From contig NC_090174.1 of NCBI RefSeq assembly GCF_024679245.1, forward strand, positions 13,883,350 through 13,947,349: a stretch of DNA of 64,000 nucleotides, given 5' to 3'. The translations under genes were made by a program, and so were the position numbers. Position 1 is the first letter of the stretch, and the number at the start of each line of letters is the position of its first letter. The notes under the pieces were generated by a model, which did not search any database, was not told where the DNA came from, and saw only the letters and a list, made by a program, of their open reading frames with translations. Below are positions 47,896 to 54,407 of the stretch, piece by piece. Source of the stretch: Pseudorasbora parva (Eukaryota; Chordata; Actinopteri; Cypriniformes; Gobionidae).

Positions 47896-49812
47896 ATAAC
47901 AACGATTCAAGTGCAATTCTAATTCTTTACTAAATTATATGATCATTTAGTCACAATTTGATTCAAGTTTTTGCACAATTCATAATTATTTTAAAGATGT
48001 GCAAGTGGAGGAGACTTAAGAGACAAACACGTCCACACCAGAAGTAGATTGGGGAACTGGATTTTACTGATTCTTACTAAAACTGTATAATTAATTGTAG
48101 AATTTCAGTTTATGAAAGGAATAGTTCACCCAAAAATGAAAATTACTCCATGATTTACTCACCCTAAAGCCATCCTAGGTGTATATGACATTCTTCTTTC
48201 GGACGAATACAAGTTGTATTCAAAAATGTCCTGGCTAATCCAAGCTTTATAATGGCAGTGAATGGCAGCACAACATTTGACAATAGAGGCCTTTTGAAGC
48301 AAATCGATGGGTTTTTGTTAGAAAAATATCCATATTTAACAAGTATAAAATAAAGTATCTAGTTTACGGCCTAACACCTTCTGTATTCAACTTACAAAAA
48401 AAGCGTAACTGGCGCGTAAGCGTTTTGAACTGAGAGAGGCATTATACTTCATAAATTGAAATTTTTTTCATAAAAAGGCGGTCCGCCTAAGCTAGATATT
48501 TTACTTTCTAACGTGTTAAATATGGATATTTTTCTAACAAAAGCCCTATTCGCATTAGTATTATTAGTATTATTAGTATTGTCTGGGGACCTCTGGTGAT
48601 TTGTAATAATTGCAGAGAATGTCTGTGATCTTAATCCCCTGTGAATCGGCCATGTCTGTAATTTATAAAGTGTAAATTCCCCTGCAAATTTCCTACCATA
48701 TTTCGCCGAAACACCGAGGTCCTGTGATAATACTAGTCCTGTGCGAATCGGCATCTCTGTGATTTGGCCAGGATTAGGTGGATCGTATATAATTTTTGCA
48801 AGGTTTTTTTTCCTGCACACATTTTTCACGAAAAATGGAGGCTGCATTCATAATGCGCACCCTTATAAATTCCTGTGCAGCCGCACAGATTACTTTCACT
48901 TTAGAATGTACCAGTTTGGGAGCAAATTCCTTGAATTGTGGGTTTAATATTAACATCAATGCTATTCTTAATTAAAAATATAACAACAGAACAGTACAAT
49001 GACAAGCTCGCTTAAATGAGCGCTTTTACATTTACCTTTGAAACTGACTCTTCTGCCATATATTGTCAGCTTCTCACTCGTGATAAATGAAATCTGACTC
49101 TTGCCGCCGTCTGTGCTCAATTCAGTTTTTAATTGTAGTGTCTGATAGATTTCATACAGGTATATCTATAACGAAAAAACATTTACAAGTCTTCTTGACA
49201 TCATATCCGGGAGATAAGTCAGTAAATTCGAGTAAAATCACAGGCTTTGCTTATCCCGTGCGAACATGCCATGCAAAATTCAGATGTGGGGGAGTCATTT
49301 CTACATCACAGGTCCCTAGATAATACTAATCCCGTACGAATAGGGCTAAAACAATTATTTACTTCAGAAGGCCTTTATAACCCCCTGGAGCGGTGTGGAT
49401 TTTGGGCTCCCATTCACTGCTATTATAATGTTTAGATTAGCCAGAACATTTTTTTTTTATATAACTCAGATTGTATTCATCTGAAAAGAGAAGTCATATA
49501 CACCTAGGACGGCTTAAAGGTGAGTAAATTATGGGATAATTAAAATGTTTGGGTGTACTATCACTTTAAATCACTGCATTCAATTTTTATTTTCAGGTAA
49601 ATTAGTTGCAATGCATTTTACACCCATATTTATTCACCTTTACGTTTTTCTGTCTTAAAAGTAACATTTTTTTCATGTTTCTTAGCCTGGTTCAAGCTAA
49701 CCCTGAAGTGGCCATGGACTCAATTGTTCACATGACCCAGCACATCTCCCCCACGCAGCGTGCCGAGGTGGTCCGCATCCTGTCCACCATGGATGCTCCT
49801 GCATCCTCGTAG
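13907..49812 (+). CDS. acaca: acetyl-CoA carboxylase alpha (ACC1), 3' half, 25 exons
   Basis: Cytosolic biotin enzyme that makes malonyl-CoA from acetyl-CoA, the committed step of fatty acid synthesis. The window holds the end of the central domain (exons 1-8, window numbering), the carboxyltransferase domain (about exons 9-23) and the C-terminal tail. All 25 exons have AG/GT borders and compatible phases, giving 3310 nt and about 1102 residues ending in TAG. Recognised blocks include [65 protein letters not shown] and [20 protein letters not shown]. The carboxyltransferase uses two crotonase-type lobes to move the carboxyl group from carboxybiotin to acetyl-CoA. ACC1 is preferred over ACC2 (acacb) because [19 protein letters not shown] and the tail ISPTQRAEV follow the ACC1 pattern; NMSSPVP is closer to ACC2. 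The 5' half (biotin carboxylase, biotin carrier) is outside the window. No frameshift or stop was seen. Confidence 0.96.
14161..14268 (+). CDS. acaca: acaca exon 2 of window
   Basis: 36 codons in phase 0, after TTTATTGTAG and before GTAAAG. It contains [19 protein letters not shown], a conserved stretch of the central domain. Confidence 0.95.
14351..14407 (+). CDS. acaca: acaca exon 3 of window
   Basis: 19 codons, [19 protein letters not shown], between CCGCAG and GTATGC. Central domain. Confidence 0.95.
14597..14641 (+). CDS. acaca: acaca exon 4 of window
   Basis: Short 45-nt exon, [15 protein letters not shown], between TAACAG and GTAAGT. It joins in frame to exon 5 to rebuild the RFHREFPKFF motif. 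Confidence 0.94.
14642..15543. other. acaca: acaca intron 4, no element recognised
   Basis: AT-rich intron without a clear mobile element, ORF or RNA gene. Confidence 0.5.
15544..15585 (+). CDS. acaca: acaca exon 5 of window
   Basis: 42-nt exon, [14 protein letters not shown], between TTTCACAG and GTGAGT. The shortest exon of the set. Confidence 0.94.
15586..16586. other. acaca: acaca intron 5, no element recognised
   Basis: AT-rich intron with several T runs near 16110-16140; nothing else recognised. Confidence 0.5.
16587..16802 (+). CDS. acaca: acaca exon 6 of window
   Basis: 72 codons from [20 protein letters not shown] through [20 protein letters not shown] to LVTK, between TTTTTCAG and GTAGGT. 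Central domain. Confidence 0.96.
16846..17354. mobile_element. diverged TIR element next to exon 7
   Basis: Second copy of the 12502-13151 family. Shared features are a TTCTAAACC..TTTTAACC left part and GGGTTTAGAAAGACCCAG / AGTGTGAAAATCCCC on the right. A piece near 17079-17175 starting ACTGCAAAAAAATGC resembles the palindromic MITE at 23477, so it is probably nested. Boundaries are approximate. Confidence 0.5.
17377..17532 (+). CDS. acaca: acaca exon 7 of window
   Basis: 52 codons starting [20 protein letters not shown] and ending VIMDPSK, between GTATAG and GTTTTA (a weak donor). A diverged MITE ends about 25 nt upstream, so part of the acceptor region borders transposon sequence. Confidence 0.95.
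17612..17815 (+). CDS. acaca: acaca exon 8 of window (alternative donor possible)
   Basis: 68 codons from [17 protein letters not shown] to VTDSRTGQ, ending GGACAG|GTGGGG. The same donor context recurs 21 nt later (CGACAG|GTGGGG, GT at 17837). Using it would add seven in-frame residues, VGHKDRQ, just before the carboxyltransferase domain. The first donor gives the length seen in mammals. Confidence 0.95.
17816..17838 (+). promoter_or_regulatory. acaca: tandem in-frame alternative splice donor of exon 8
   Basis: The string GACAGGTGGGG occurs at 17811 and again at 17832. The 21 nt between the two GT donors (17816 and 17837) read VGHKDRQ in frame with no stop. Both sites have the same local context, so both could be used. 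Confidence 0.5.
18401..19603. mobile_element. TTAA-flanked element nested in Tc1-type MITE
   Basis: TTAA at 18397-18400 and 19604-19607. Termini AGGCACAGTATGTAAG and (rc) AGGCACAATATGTAAG differ at one of 16 positions. 1203 bp, no clear transposase. Consistent with piggyBac or Kolobok superfamily mobilisation. Confidence 0.75.
19857..19916. repeat. (AT)n microsatellite
   Basis: Uninterrupted AT repeat after an A run. Confidence 0.97.
20351..20506 (+). CDS. acaca: acaca exon 9 of window
   Basis: 52 codons, [19 protein letters not shown] to DFPEMFRQ, after CTCTCCTCAG and before GTACCG. The carboxyltransferase N-lobe begins about here. Confidence 0.96.
20712..22062 (-). mobile_element. Tc1-like transposon, near full length
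   Basis: 1351 bp with inverted termini CAGTGAGGAAAATAAGTAT / (rc) CAGTGAGGAAGATAAGTAT, flanked by TA. A minus-strand transposase remnant lies inside. Related copies are at 47197-47699 and 59995-61694. Confidence 0.9.
21138..21689 (-). pseudogene. Tc1-like transposase, N-terminal part
   Basis: 183-codon ORF starting [20 protein letters not shown]. The N-terminal helix-turn-helix pair ([50 protein letters not shown]) is typical of Tc1 transposases, which are about 340 residues with a DDE catalytic domain. The C-terminal half continues in other frames after about residue 125 (IMLWG..-type sequence near 21060-21130), so the gene is frameshifted and inactive. Confidence 0.85.
22176..22635. mobile_element. 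hAT-type MITE with 8-bp target duplication
   Basis: Termini TAGGGCTGCACGATA and (rc) TAGGGCTGCACGATA are perfect inverted repeats. The direct repeat CTTTCTAT flanks both sides (22168-22175 and 22636-22643), the 8-bp duplication typical of hAT. No transposase. Confidence 0.9.
22660..22960. mobile_element. fish MITE fragment ending near CAAACTTTTGAATGG
   Basis: Contains AAGGATAATGTGACACT..GAAAATTTGCCATCACAGG and GCAGCCTTGGTGAGCA, a pattern repeated at 25180-25310 and partly at 25920-26400 and 52740-52860. Probably one abundant non-autonomous family; the termini are too worn to classify. Confidence 0.55.
23181..23327 (+). CDS. acaca: acaca exon 10 of window
   Basis: 49 codons, [20 protein letters not shown] through [12 protein letters not shown], between TTCTCTAG and GTTAGA. 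Carboxyltransferase N-lobe. Confidence 0.95.
23477..23838. mobile_element. palindromic fold-back MITE
   Basis: The 362-bp element starts CACTGCAAAAAAAGTGC and ends with its reverse complement, and the arms pair through most of their length (TTGTTTTGGGGGAAA.. with ..CCCCCCCCAAAACAA; AAGCAAAAT..GCAGGCAGATTATTTTG). No coding capacity. Confidence 0.8.
23999..24268 (+). CDS. acaca: acaca exon 11 of window
   Basis: Longest exon, 90 codons from [20 protein letters not shown] to ADPYK. It carries [11 protein letters not shown] and [12 protein letters not shown], hallmark segments of the carboxyltransferase N-lobe; glycines in the SGARIG loop are in the region that forms the oxyanion hole in crotonase-fold enzymes (family knowledge). 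Confidence 0.97.
24366..24463 (+). CDS. acaca: acaca exon 12 of window
   Basis: [20 protein letters not shown] through HVEDEGES, ending in two bases (AG) of an arginine codon completed by exon 13. Donor GTGCAT. Confidence 0.95.
24464..24919. other. acaca: acaca intron 12, nothing recognised
   Basis: AT-rich intron; no repeat or ORF recognised. Confidence 0.5.
24920..25040 (+). CDS. acaca: acaca exon 13 of window
   Basis: Starts with the G completing Arg, then [35 protein letters not shown] and TMNL. Acceptor CTTTGCAG, donor GTATGC. Confidence 0.96.
25045..25170. repeat. direct repeat, copy 1 (pair with 25822-25950)
   Basis: ACAGAACACAC..TTGTTACAAACCAT..CAAATATTTGGCAATACA..AAAAGCTCCACCTTTG..AATATGTTTAGTAAAGTAA recurs 777 bp downstream with about 85-90 percent similarity by eye. 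The two copies bracket a TTAA-flanked MITE. Confidence 0.8.
25337..25813. mobile_element. TTAA-flanked MITE, worn termini
   Basis: TTAA at 25333-25336 and 25814-25817. Termini AGGTGCCATGTGTAA and (rc) AAGTGCACTATGCAA are only partly alike. It lies between two direct repeats. Confidence 0.55.
25822..25950. repeat. direct repeat, copy 2 (pair with 25045-25170)
   Basis: See copy 1. Followed by worn MITE sequence up to about 26395 (CCCTAAACTTTTGAATGGTA). Confidence 0.8.
26434..26544 (+). CDS. acaca: acaca exon 14 of window
   Basis: 37 codons, [20 protein letters not shown] to TGAGALNK, after GGTCCTCAG and before GTCAGC. Confidence 0.96.
26627..26650. repeat. poly-T tract
   Basis: About 24 T residues in acaca intron 14. 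Confidence 0.9.
26998..27340. mobile_element. partial TTAA-type MITE (GTTCACCCAAAAAT family)
   Basis: TTAA at 26994-26997 precedes AGGAACAGTTCACCCAAAAA, the left terminus of a family with complete copies at 29730, 31387 and 37100. The matching right end is not evident. Confidence 0.55.
28331..28420. mobile_element. left end of GTTCACCCAAAAAT-family MITE
   Basis: TTAA then AGGGTTAGTTCACCCAAAAA and CCTCATGTCGTTCC. Truncated; unrelated sequence follows, including TGCCTTGCCCAAGGACACCT near 28469, another string I recall from fish repeats. Confidence 0.65.
28560..29720. other. acaca: part of acaca intron 14, nothing recognised
   Basis: No convincing ORF, RNA gene or complete mobile element. Confidence 0.5.
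29730..30477. mobile_element. TTAA-flanked fold-back MITE (GTTCACCCAAAAAT family)
   Basis: TTAA at 29726-29729 and 30478-30481. Left AGGGATAGGCCTAATTCACTC pairs with right GGGTGAACTATCACT, and long sub-terminal arms pair (ATTGTATTCG, GAAGAATGT, CAAATTTTGAGCT). Confidence 0.75.
30876..31019 (+). CDS. acaca: acaca exon 15 of window
   Basis: 48 codons, [20 protein letters not shown] to WLSYMPK. It follows a 4.3-kb intron that holds several MITEs; polypyrimidine tract CTCTTTCTCTACAG. Confidence 0.96.
31090..31210 (+). CDS. acaca: acaca exon 16 of window
   Basis: [20 protein letters not shown] through [12 protein letters not shown] plus one base. This linker joins the N- and C-lobes of the carboxyltransferase. 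Donor GTGAGT. Confidence 0.95.
31387..32147. mobile_element. TTAA-flanked near-palindromic element
   Basis: TTAA at 31383-31386 and 32148-32151. The arms of about 350 bp are inverted copies; each encodes the same short peptide on opposite strands ([18 protein letters not shown] at 31620 + and about 31915 -), which is simply the palindrome showing. Central loop near 31700-31850. Confidence 0.85.
32609..32705 (+). CDS. acaca: acaca exon 17 of window
   Basis: Two bases complete an Asn codon, then [20 protein letters not shown] and [11 protein letters not shown] plus AG. Start of the carboxyltransferase C-lobe. A CT-rich tract precedes the acceptor. Confidence 0.96.
33232..33850 (-). pseudogene. 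LINE (L2-like) ORF2 C-terminal fragment
   Basis: Read on the minus strand with frameshifts, it gives [20 protein letters not shown], then [16 protein letters not shown].. type sequence and [32 protein letters not shown]. These are characteristic of the region just after the reverse transcriptase core of L2/CR1-type non-LTR retrotransposons. It is broken by frameshifts and stops and lies antisense in acaca intron 17. Confidence 0.75.
33960..34056 (+). CDS. acaca: acaca exon 18 of window
   Basis: One base completes Arg, then [20 protein letters not shown] and [12 protein letters not shown]. Acceptor ATTGTAG, donor GTGACC. The VELSIPADP form favours ACC1. Confidence 0.96.
34696..34831 (+). CDS. 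acaca: acaca exon 19 of window
   Basis: [20 protein letters not shown] through [11 protein letters not shown] plus one base; donor GTGAGG. The RGFSGG loop is a core crotonase-fold segment of the C-lobe. Confidence 0.96.
34916..35093 (+). CDS. acaca: acaca exon 20 of window
   Basis: Completes Asp, then [40 protein letters not shown] and EMYADKDS plus two bases of Arg. Acceptor TCTTTAG, donor GTAAGA. Confidence 0.97.
35200..36014 (-). mobile_element. piggyBac-like element
   Basis: TTAA at 35196-35199 and 36015-36018. Inverted termini CCCTTAAATGCATG and (rc) CCCTTAAATGCATA begin CCC, as in piggyBac. Sub-terminal palindromes GGGTCGTTAGCGACCC (about 35242) and GGGTCGTTGGCGACCC (about 35820) are placed symmetrically. 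It holds a short minus-strand ORF. Confidence 0.75.
35249..35632 (-). pseudogene. possible N-terminal remnant of piggyBac-like transposase
   Basis: 127-codon minus-strand ORF inside the element, strongly acidic in the middle ([20 protein letters not shown]). PiggyBac transposases often have acidic N-termini, but no catalytic aspartates or ring-finger cysteines are present, so this rests mainly on location. Confidence 0.35.
36128..36913. mobile_element. TTAA-type MITE
   Basis: TTAA at 36124-36127; the right flank is TTGG, one mutated copy. Termini AGGTGGGTTAAGTG and (rc) AGGTGGGGTAAGTG match at 13 of 14 positions. Confidence 0.65.
37100..37706. mobile_element. TTAA-flanked MITE with long inverted repeats
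   Basis: TTAA at 37096-37099 and 37707-37710. AGGGTTAATTCACCCAAAAA pairs with the right end, and pairing continues for about 150 bp (CTCATGTCGTTGGACACC; AAATGAAGATATTTTTGTTG; AAAGCTGATGGCTGAGAAAG). Youngest-looking copy of the family here. Confidence 0.85.
37711..38846. other. acaca: right part of acaca intron 20, nothing recognised
   Basis: AT-rich with several GAATTTGAATTTG-like strings; no assigned element. Confidence 0.5.
38877..38989 (+). CDS. acaca: acaca exon 21 of window
   Basis: Completes Arg, then [20 protein letters not shown] through [11 protein letters not shown] plus one base. A short (TG)n tract (38847-38864) lies just before the acceptor TTCTGTAG. Confidence 0.96.
39437..40820. 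mobile_element. TTAA-flanked element with 30-bp TIRs and nested insertion
   Basis: TTAA at 39433-39436 and 40821-40824. The 30-bp termini, starting AGTTGCAGTAAGCAATTTC and (rc) AGGTGCAGTAAGTGATTTC, differ at three positions. An inner stretch (about 39470-40092) with AATTAATTAACGCGTTAAAG motifs is probably another nested repeat. 1384 bp. Confidence 0.8.
41698..41852 (+). CDS. acaca: acaca exon 22 of window
   Basis: Completes Gly, then [40 protein letters not shown] and RMQEKGVIT. Acceptor GTTTCAG, donor GTCAGT. Confidence 0.96.
42041..42211 (+). CDS. acaca: acaca exon 23 of window
   Basis: 57 codons, [20 protein letters not shown] to [10 protein letters not shown], between GTGTTTAG and GTATGT. 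End of the carboxyltransferase C-lobe. Confidence 0.96.
42233..42330. mobile_element. solo left end of the 39437-type element
   Basis: GGGTGCAGTAAGCGATTTCT matches the terminus of 39437-40820; no right end is found. It begins 22 nt after the exon 23 donor. Confidence 0.55.
42391..42495. repeat. hairpin with 35-bp arms
   Basis: The arms 42391-42425 and 42461-42495 are inverted copies with one mismatch, around a 35-nt loop. Core GAAAAGTGAAGCCGCCA / TGGCGGCTTCACTTTTC. Confidence 0.9.
43467..43960. mobile_element. truncated TTAA-type element with transposon-like peptide
   Basis: TTAA at 43463-43466 then AGCAGCACTAGGTAACTTTT, a terminus I recall from fish elements. At 43765-43960 frames can be read as [20 protein letters not shown] and, shifted, [16 protein letters not shown], resembling a repeated fish transposon ORF with an NIG.AF.RW motif. 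No right end seen. Confidence 0.45.
43961..46946. other. acaca: right part of acaca intron 23, mostly unrecognised
   Basis: A GACAGCCCTACT end near 45617 suggests the right border of a hAT-like MITE (ATCGATTG repeats at 45545-45600). Otherwise nothing recognised. Confidence 0.4.
46947..47083 (+). CDS. acaca: acaca exon 24 of window
   Basis: [20 protein letters not shown] through [10 protein letters not shown] plus AG. Acceptor GTCTCAG, donor GTAACA. A (TG)44 tract starts 25 nt after the donor. Confidence 0.96.
47109..47196. repeat. (TG)44 microsatellite after exon 24 donor
   Basis: 88 nt of uninterrupted TG starting 25 nt after the donor of exon 24; its right edge abuts a truncated Tc1 copy. 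Confidence 0.97.
47197..47699 (+). mobile_element. 5' fragment of Tc1-like transposon
   Basis: Same family as 20712-22062. It lacks the first bases of the terminus and stops in the transposase N-terminus. ATGGCCAAAACCAAAGAGCT at 47534 begins the transposase, but a small indel brings a stop after about ten codons. Confidence 0.85.
47862..47892. repeat. (AT)n microsatellite
   Basis: Short alternating AT tract in acaca intron 24. Confidence 0.95.
48116..49565. mobile_element. GTTCACCCAAAAAT-family element with nested insertion
   Basis: The left AGGAATAGTTCACCCAAAAA and right GGGTGTACTATCACT ends face each other; TTAA follows the right end (49566-49569) and the left flank is mutated. Sub-terminal arms pair (CCATCCTAGGTGTATATGAC with the right side). 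A second TIR element sits inside (48545-49353). Confidence 0.75.
48545..49353. mobile_element. nested TIR element (AGCCCTATTCG ends)
   Basis: Left end AGCCCTATTCGCATTAGTAT; the right end rc begins AGCCCTATTCGTACGGGATTA and then rejoins ATTAGTATTAT. Inside, CTGTGNGAATCGGC-like strings repeat near 48641 and 48740. A short stretch (49121-49145) is shared with the MITE at 13395-13420. Confidence 0.65.
49686..49812 (+). CDS. acaca: acaca terminal coding exon with stop
   Basis: Completes Ser, then [41 protein letters not shown] and TAG at 49810-49812. The ending resembles mammalian ACC1, which is of nearly the same length here. Confidence 0.97.
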
Positions 49813-50990
49813 AGCCCTGTCAATCATCTCAGAGGCCTGATGTTACTGAAAACTGGAACAAGAGGAGCCAACATGGTAGTGCTCTGACTGACTTCATATT
49901 GTTGGCTATGAATCTGAAAATAGGAGCTACAACAAAGATACTCTGTATCAATGCACATAAATGGGCACCTTTAGAAACACTAAAGTAAAAAAAAAAAAAG
50001 ATATATGATAGTGTTGTCATTTTTAGTTTTGCAGTCTAGTCAAGTGCACTTTGAAACTTAAATGAACAAAGACCAATTGTAGAAACAAGCTTCCCAAAGC
50101 TGTTAGGTTTCATTTTTTCCCCCTTAGAATCTTTTGTTTAAAAGGCAGTAGTTTACTGTACAAGACATTTGAGAGTTCATAATCAACTTTACACTTTCTC
50201 CTACAACAGGTTATAACACCTGTCCACACTAAGAACAAGCGATGTGACTCGATTGCTCCTGCTTCGCTGGTTATAATGGGTGTGATGTAGCTGTTGTGTT
50301 GCATCAATTGCAGTGTAGGGGCAGTATTATTCTTCACATGCAGGATGGTCTATTGAGCCAAATGACCGCATCATTTTTGACTGCTTGTCATTCGTTTAAC
50401 CAAAAAAAATCTTTATTTTTATGTCAATCCACTGGTATTGTACTTGTATGCTGTTTATTTTTTAGCATAGATAGAATGTCGTAAGAATATATTAATAACT
50501 TATTAAGCAATCATATCTAAAAACAACATGGTACATTATACTACAAGTTCATAACTAGAACATTCAACAAGCGTTTAGGTTTGTTGAATTTGATTGTTAT
50601 ACATATTCTGGAATGACTTAACAAGCAGGTTAGTGTAGAAATGTACTAAAAGCAAGCAATTAAGGGGGCAAATGATACTTGAGAAATGTGAATGGAGTAT
50701 TAATCCAGAAGATCTGAAGGTGCTCTGTTGTATCCTTAGTGTATCATTGTCATGATGGTTAACCTCAAGCTGCCACTACTGTTCGACTCAATGAAAGGTG
50801 AAAATCGCGTCAAGTGTGCTGAGATGCTGTGACCCAAATGGGTGGTGATTTGTCTCATGTGTCTGTATGTGTTGTGAAACATGTTACTGAAGCGATCAGA
50901 AGCTGTCTCCATGTTAAAAATGGAGGATTTCCTGTGGCAAAATGTGATTGCCTCTAAAAATAACTCAATAAAATCTAATTCTGTACTGGC
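49813..50990 (+). other. acaca: acaca 3'UTR (approximate end)
   Basis: Non-coding sequence after the stop, free of recognisable transposons. The end is placed about 20 nt after the AATAAA at 50967; the exact cleavage site cannot be seen. Confidence 0.7.
50967..50972 (+). promoter_or_regulatory. acaca: polyadenylation signal AATAAA
   Basis: Canonical AATAAA about 1.15 kb after the stop codon, with T-rich sequence shortly after. It is the best candidate for the main poly(A) site. Confidence 0.7.
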
Positions 50991-51079
50991 TCTTTCTTGA
51001 AGAATTGTTCATATCATGGATAACGGGATTTTTAGTTACATAATACATACTCATATTTCCTACATTTATTTCCTGTTGA

Positions 51080-51320
51080 TGGTTGAAGTTGTGTGTTTAT
51101 CCAGACCAATATGCCCCCTAGACAAGTTGAGATTTTAAATGAGATGTTAAACAGAGCCGTTTGTCTGGGATGCTCTATTATGAACAAGTCTGTGATGTGT
51201 GAAAACAAAAGGGCCAAGCACCGAACCCTGAAGTACACCAGTGGTTAGTTGATGTGTTAGGCATCCCTCCTCTCTGAAATACCCTAAAGGATCTACCTGT
51301 GAGTTGGACTCAAACCAGAG
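51080..51320 (-). pseudogene. LINE reverse transcriptase fragment
   Basis: Minus-strand translation gives WFESNSQVDPLGYFREEG..LTHQLTTGVLQGSVLGPF. The GVxQGSVLGP motif with the preceding WF..Y region is typical of L2-like non-LTR reverse transcriptases. Only about 60 residues remain, with damage on both sides. Confidence 0.7.
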
Positions 51321-51339
51321 GTTGGGTTCCCCAGTTTAC

Positions 51340-52200
51340 ATTTAAGAATAAATTATTTTGGCAACTTGCCACAATGTAATGTGAGAAATAGGTGTTGTTG
51401 CTCATTTTACAAGTAAAACGTTAGCTATTATTGATGGGTTGTGTATGTATAGATGTCATAAATATAAAGTAACAGTCTAATGATCAGAGCAGGTGGAAAA
51501 TTTCACATTAAATGTATGCAAAGGAGTGTGGTCCGAGATGAAATCCTGCATGGCCTGAGATGGTGTCTGTGCTTTTCTAAAAACAAATAATCAGTGCTCG
51601 TCTTCATGCTATTCTTCGGTCTTGAGATGAATCAAACCACAGACAGAAGGATCCGGGAACACACTTCTATTGATTTATCAATTCAGCAATCATTCTCTCA
51701 TCTGGTCCCCTCTGTGTGGGTTCTACAGTCCATTCTCATACTACCCACTAACAATGACAAAGGCCAAATTGAAGCACAGCAATTCAATACCCAGTTAGAA
51801 TTATAGCAGTCACAACAGTGAAAGCTTGGGGTGGATAACAGGACTAATAACGCTGATCAAAAAACATTATAGATTGCATCCAGAGAGGAAAATGTAAATA
51901 TGGCTACATATTGGTTTTATTCTGAGATTATGTACTGAGTGTAAAATGAAGACATCAATGAGGCAAACATTTGTTGACAAAAATGTGTTTTTTAATAGAA
52001 AGGCACTAAAATTGGTCATTTTACCAATTTAACAAAATGTTTAGTTTCATTTACAAGAAAAATCAAACAGGTTTGAGTCAGGATTTCACCTGCAACAGAA
52101 GTGTGTGAGAGAATAGTGCATACACACACACACACACTGAAGTTTAAGCATGTTGAGACAGATGTTTCAGTCAGTGTGCTGGACCATTTGCAAACAGGGA
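51340..52200. other. intergenic, nothing recognised
   Basis: Downstream of acaca. No convincing ORF or element; a (CA)n tract lies at 52121-52136. Confidence 0.5.
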
Positions 52201-52289
52201 ACGAAACAGCTCAGACCTGAACACAAACAGAAGACATTACAAATTAGCATTTTTGGACATGTTTTCGGGGACAAGAAAGATACACAATG

Positions 52290-52720
52290 CTTTTATTCAG
52301 AAAGGATGCATTAAATTGATCAAACGTGACAAACACCCATGTCTTAATGGACCTTGCTTTATGCACTGTTGCACAGTCAAGATGGAATAGGAAGGAGCCA
52401 TCCCCCAAACTATTACCACAAAGTTGAGAGCATGAAAATGTCCAGGTATTCTGGAGCATTAGAGTTCCTTACACTGAAACTATGGGCCAAGCTCAACCCA
52501 TGAAAAGCAACCCCACACCATAATCACACCCCGCTCAGGGATTTAACTTGGCCTACCACTTCATGGCTGAGTTGTTGCTCCCAATTTCTTCCACTTTGAT
52601 ATAATTCCACTAAGAGTTGACCGTGGTATATTTAGCAGTGAAAAAAATTAAGAAATGGACTTATTGCACATGACAACCATGATACCACGCTTGAATTCAT
52701 CGAGCGCCTGAGAGCCAAGT
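52290..52720 (-). pseudogene. Tc1-like transposon remnant
   Basis: Minus-strand text holds GTGTGATTATGGTGTGGGGT (the VMVWG-type motif), GAGCTTGGCCCATAGTTTCA and ATGCTCCAGAATACCTGGAC, as in the family seen at 56621-57341. Frames are broken and the termini are missing. Confidence 0.65.
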
Positions 52721-52739
52721 GAAAATTCAGCTTTGACGT

Positions 52740-52870
52740 CAGAAATAAATTACATTTTAAATTGTATTGAAACAGAAAAAGCTACATTTTAAGGTGTAAT
52801 ATTTTACATTACTGTTTTACTGTATTTTTTTTAATCAAATAAATACAGCCTTGTTTAGCTTAAGCACAAA
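52740..52870. mobile_element. worn copy of abundant MITE
   Basis: GTCAGAAATAAATTACATTTTAAA, ATTTTACATTACTGTTTTACTGTA and AATACAGCCTTG follow the same pattern as 22660-22960. Confidence 0.5.
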
Positions 52871-52899
52871 CATTAAAAAAAAATCAATGTTTCTAACTA

Positions 52900-54260
52900 G
52901 TACTTTATTATTTTAAACTGGTATAAAACAAGAGAAGAGAATCTATATTGCATGAGGAACTCAACAATCTGCTCATCCACAACTAAAGGCCACAAATCCT
53001 AATAGATAAACTGTGGCCCTATTTAATGCAGAGAGGACAAAAGCACACATGAACGGTCCTGAGACTGAAGTGTTAATGTCCCAGAGGGTGAGCTGAGGCC
53101 AGGCTAACAGGCCCATCCTTAATCCGAAATCCCTGTTAGAAATGCACCACCAGCGTTGAGGATTATAGCACGTAGCCACCATCACACAATGCATACAATC
53201 AGATCCAAACAGAACCTGGAGAAGCAGAGGGCTGAGGAGAGATGCTCAGGATCAAAGGGGAAAGATGAGACCTATATCTGCTGATGAAGTTTACCCAGAA
53301 CCCTCATGCTACCTAGAGTCCATGGCTCTTCCCATCACCCCATCTTGGACAAATGCATTGTGATTATCTCTTAAGCCCCTGCAGAATTTGTATGCTGCGT
53401 GTCTGCTTGCTTGTCCTAGAGAGAGAGAGAGATGGTGTGTGTACTCCCCATCCTGCAACGTCAGCATTAACATTCATGGGGCCAGTGGTGCATGTCGGTG
53501 TTATAGAGCCGGCGATAAGATATGGCAGAGGGGTTGTGTAAGCGGGCGAGGGAAAGTGTTTATGTGTATGAGTGTATCTGGCTGCACGAGGAAAAGGTCA
53601 CCTAGAATCCCTCTCCGACAAAGGTCGCCGGTCACTCTCTGATGCCATCAGCATACATCATTATTACTGTAGTTCACAGATTGTTATGTAAATAAGACCC
53701 AAGCCACCATGCACGCATTACCATGTATGAGAGCTGAGAGGCTGGCAAAGGTCAGGCTTCAGTTTGTCATCTGTGGCTCTGATAACAGTCACTATTATTA
53801 TCAGTATGTTGCAACAAAAATAAAATAGACCACTATCATAACATACTAATGCACTCTTTGCTGTGCATAATTATTACGCCACACTATGGTCTGTGAGCAG
53901 ATAGGGAGGTTTAAGATTTGATCTGTAAACACCTCACATTACCAGATAATCTGGACCAAACATCTTAACCGACCAGGGTCCTGGACAAGATTTTTTTCTC
54001 AGATTGCCGGATGGGGTAAATCGAGTGTAAATTGGCCTAAAACTCCTCTAGTCTCTCAGCCCAGATTACGAGCTCAGTAAGATTTCTTTTTTTAATGCTC
54101 ACCAAGGGTGCATTTATTTGATCACAAATACAGTAACATTATGAAACATTACAATTTAAATGAACTATTTTCTAGTTTAGTACTCTAGTGACAGCAAAGC
54201 TACATTTTTTAACAGCCATTACTGCAATCTGAAATCATTCTAATACGATAATTTAGTGCT
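52900..54260. other. intergenic, nothing recognised
   Basis: No host exon recognised; short ORFs here show no family pattern. Confidence 0.5.
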
Positions 54261-54272
54261 ATACATTATTAA

Positions 54273-54345
54273 AGGGTTACTTCAGCAATTAGCATATGGG
54301 TTTCTATCAGTAGAAACCCTGGAGTATATTCAAATGATTATTTTT
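54273..54345. mobile_element. truncated TTAA-type MITE
   Basis: TTAA at 54269-54272 then AGGGTTACTTCAGCAATTAG and TAGAAACCCTGGAGTATATT, matching the left end of 13183-13676. The right end is absent. Confidence 0.7.
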
Positions 54346-54407
54346 TTGTGTGAAAATCTATTTAGCGTTATCTTATTTAAGAATTACCGATTTTAGTACT
54401 TTTTTAT

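Noticed and set aside
13907..49812. acacb (ACC2) rather than acaca
   Set aside because: Several diagnostic segments ([28 protein letters not shown]) follow ACC1; only the NMSSPVP linker leans to ACC2. The distinguishing N-terminus is not in the window.
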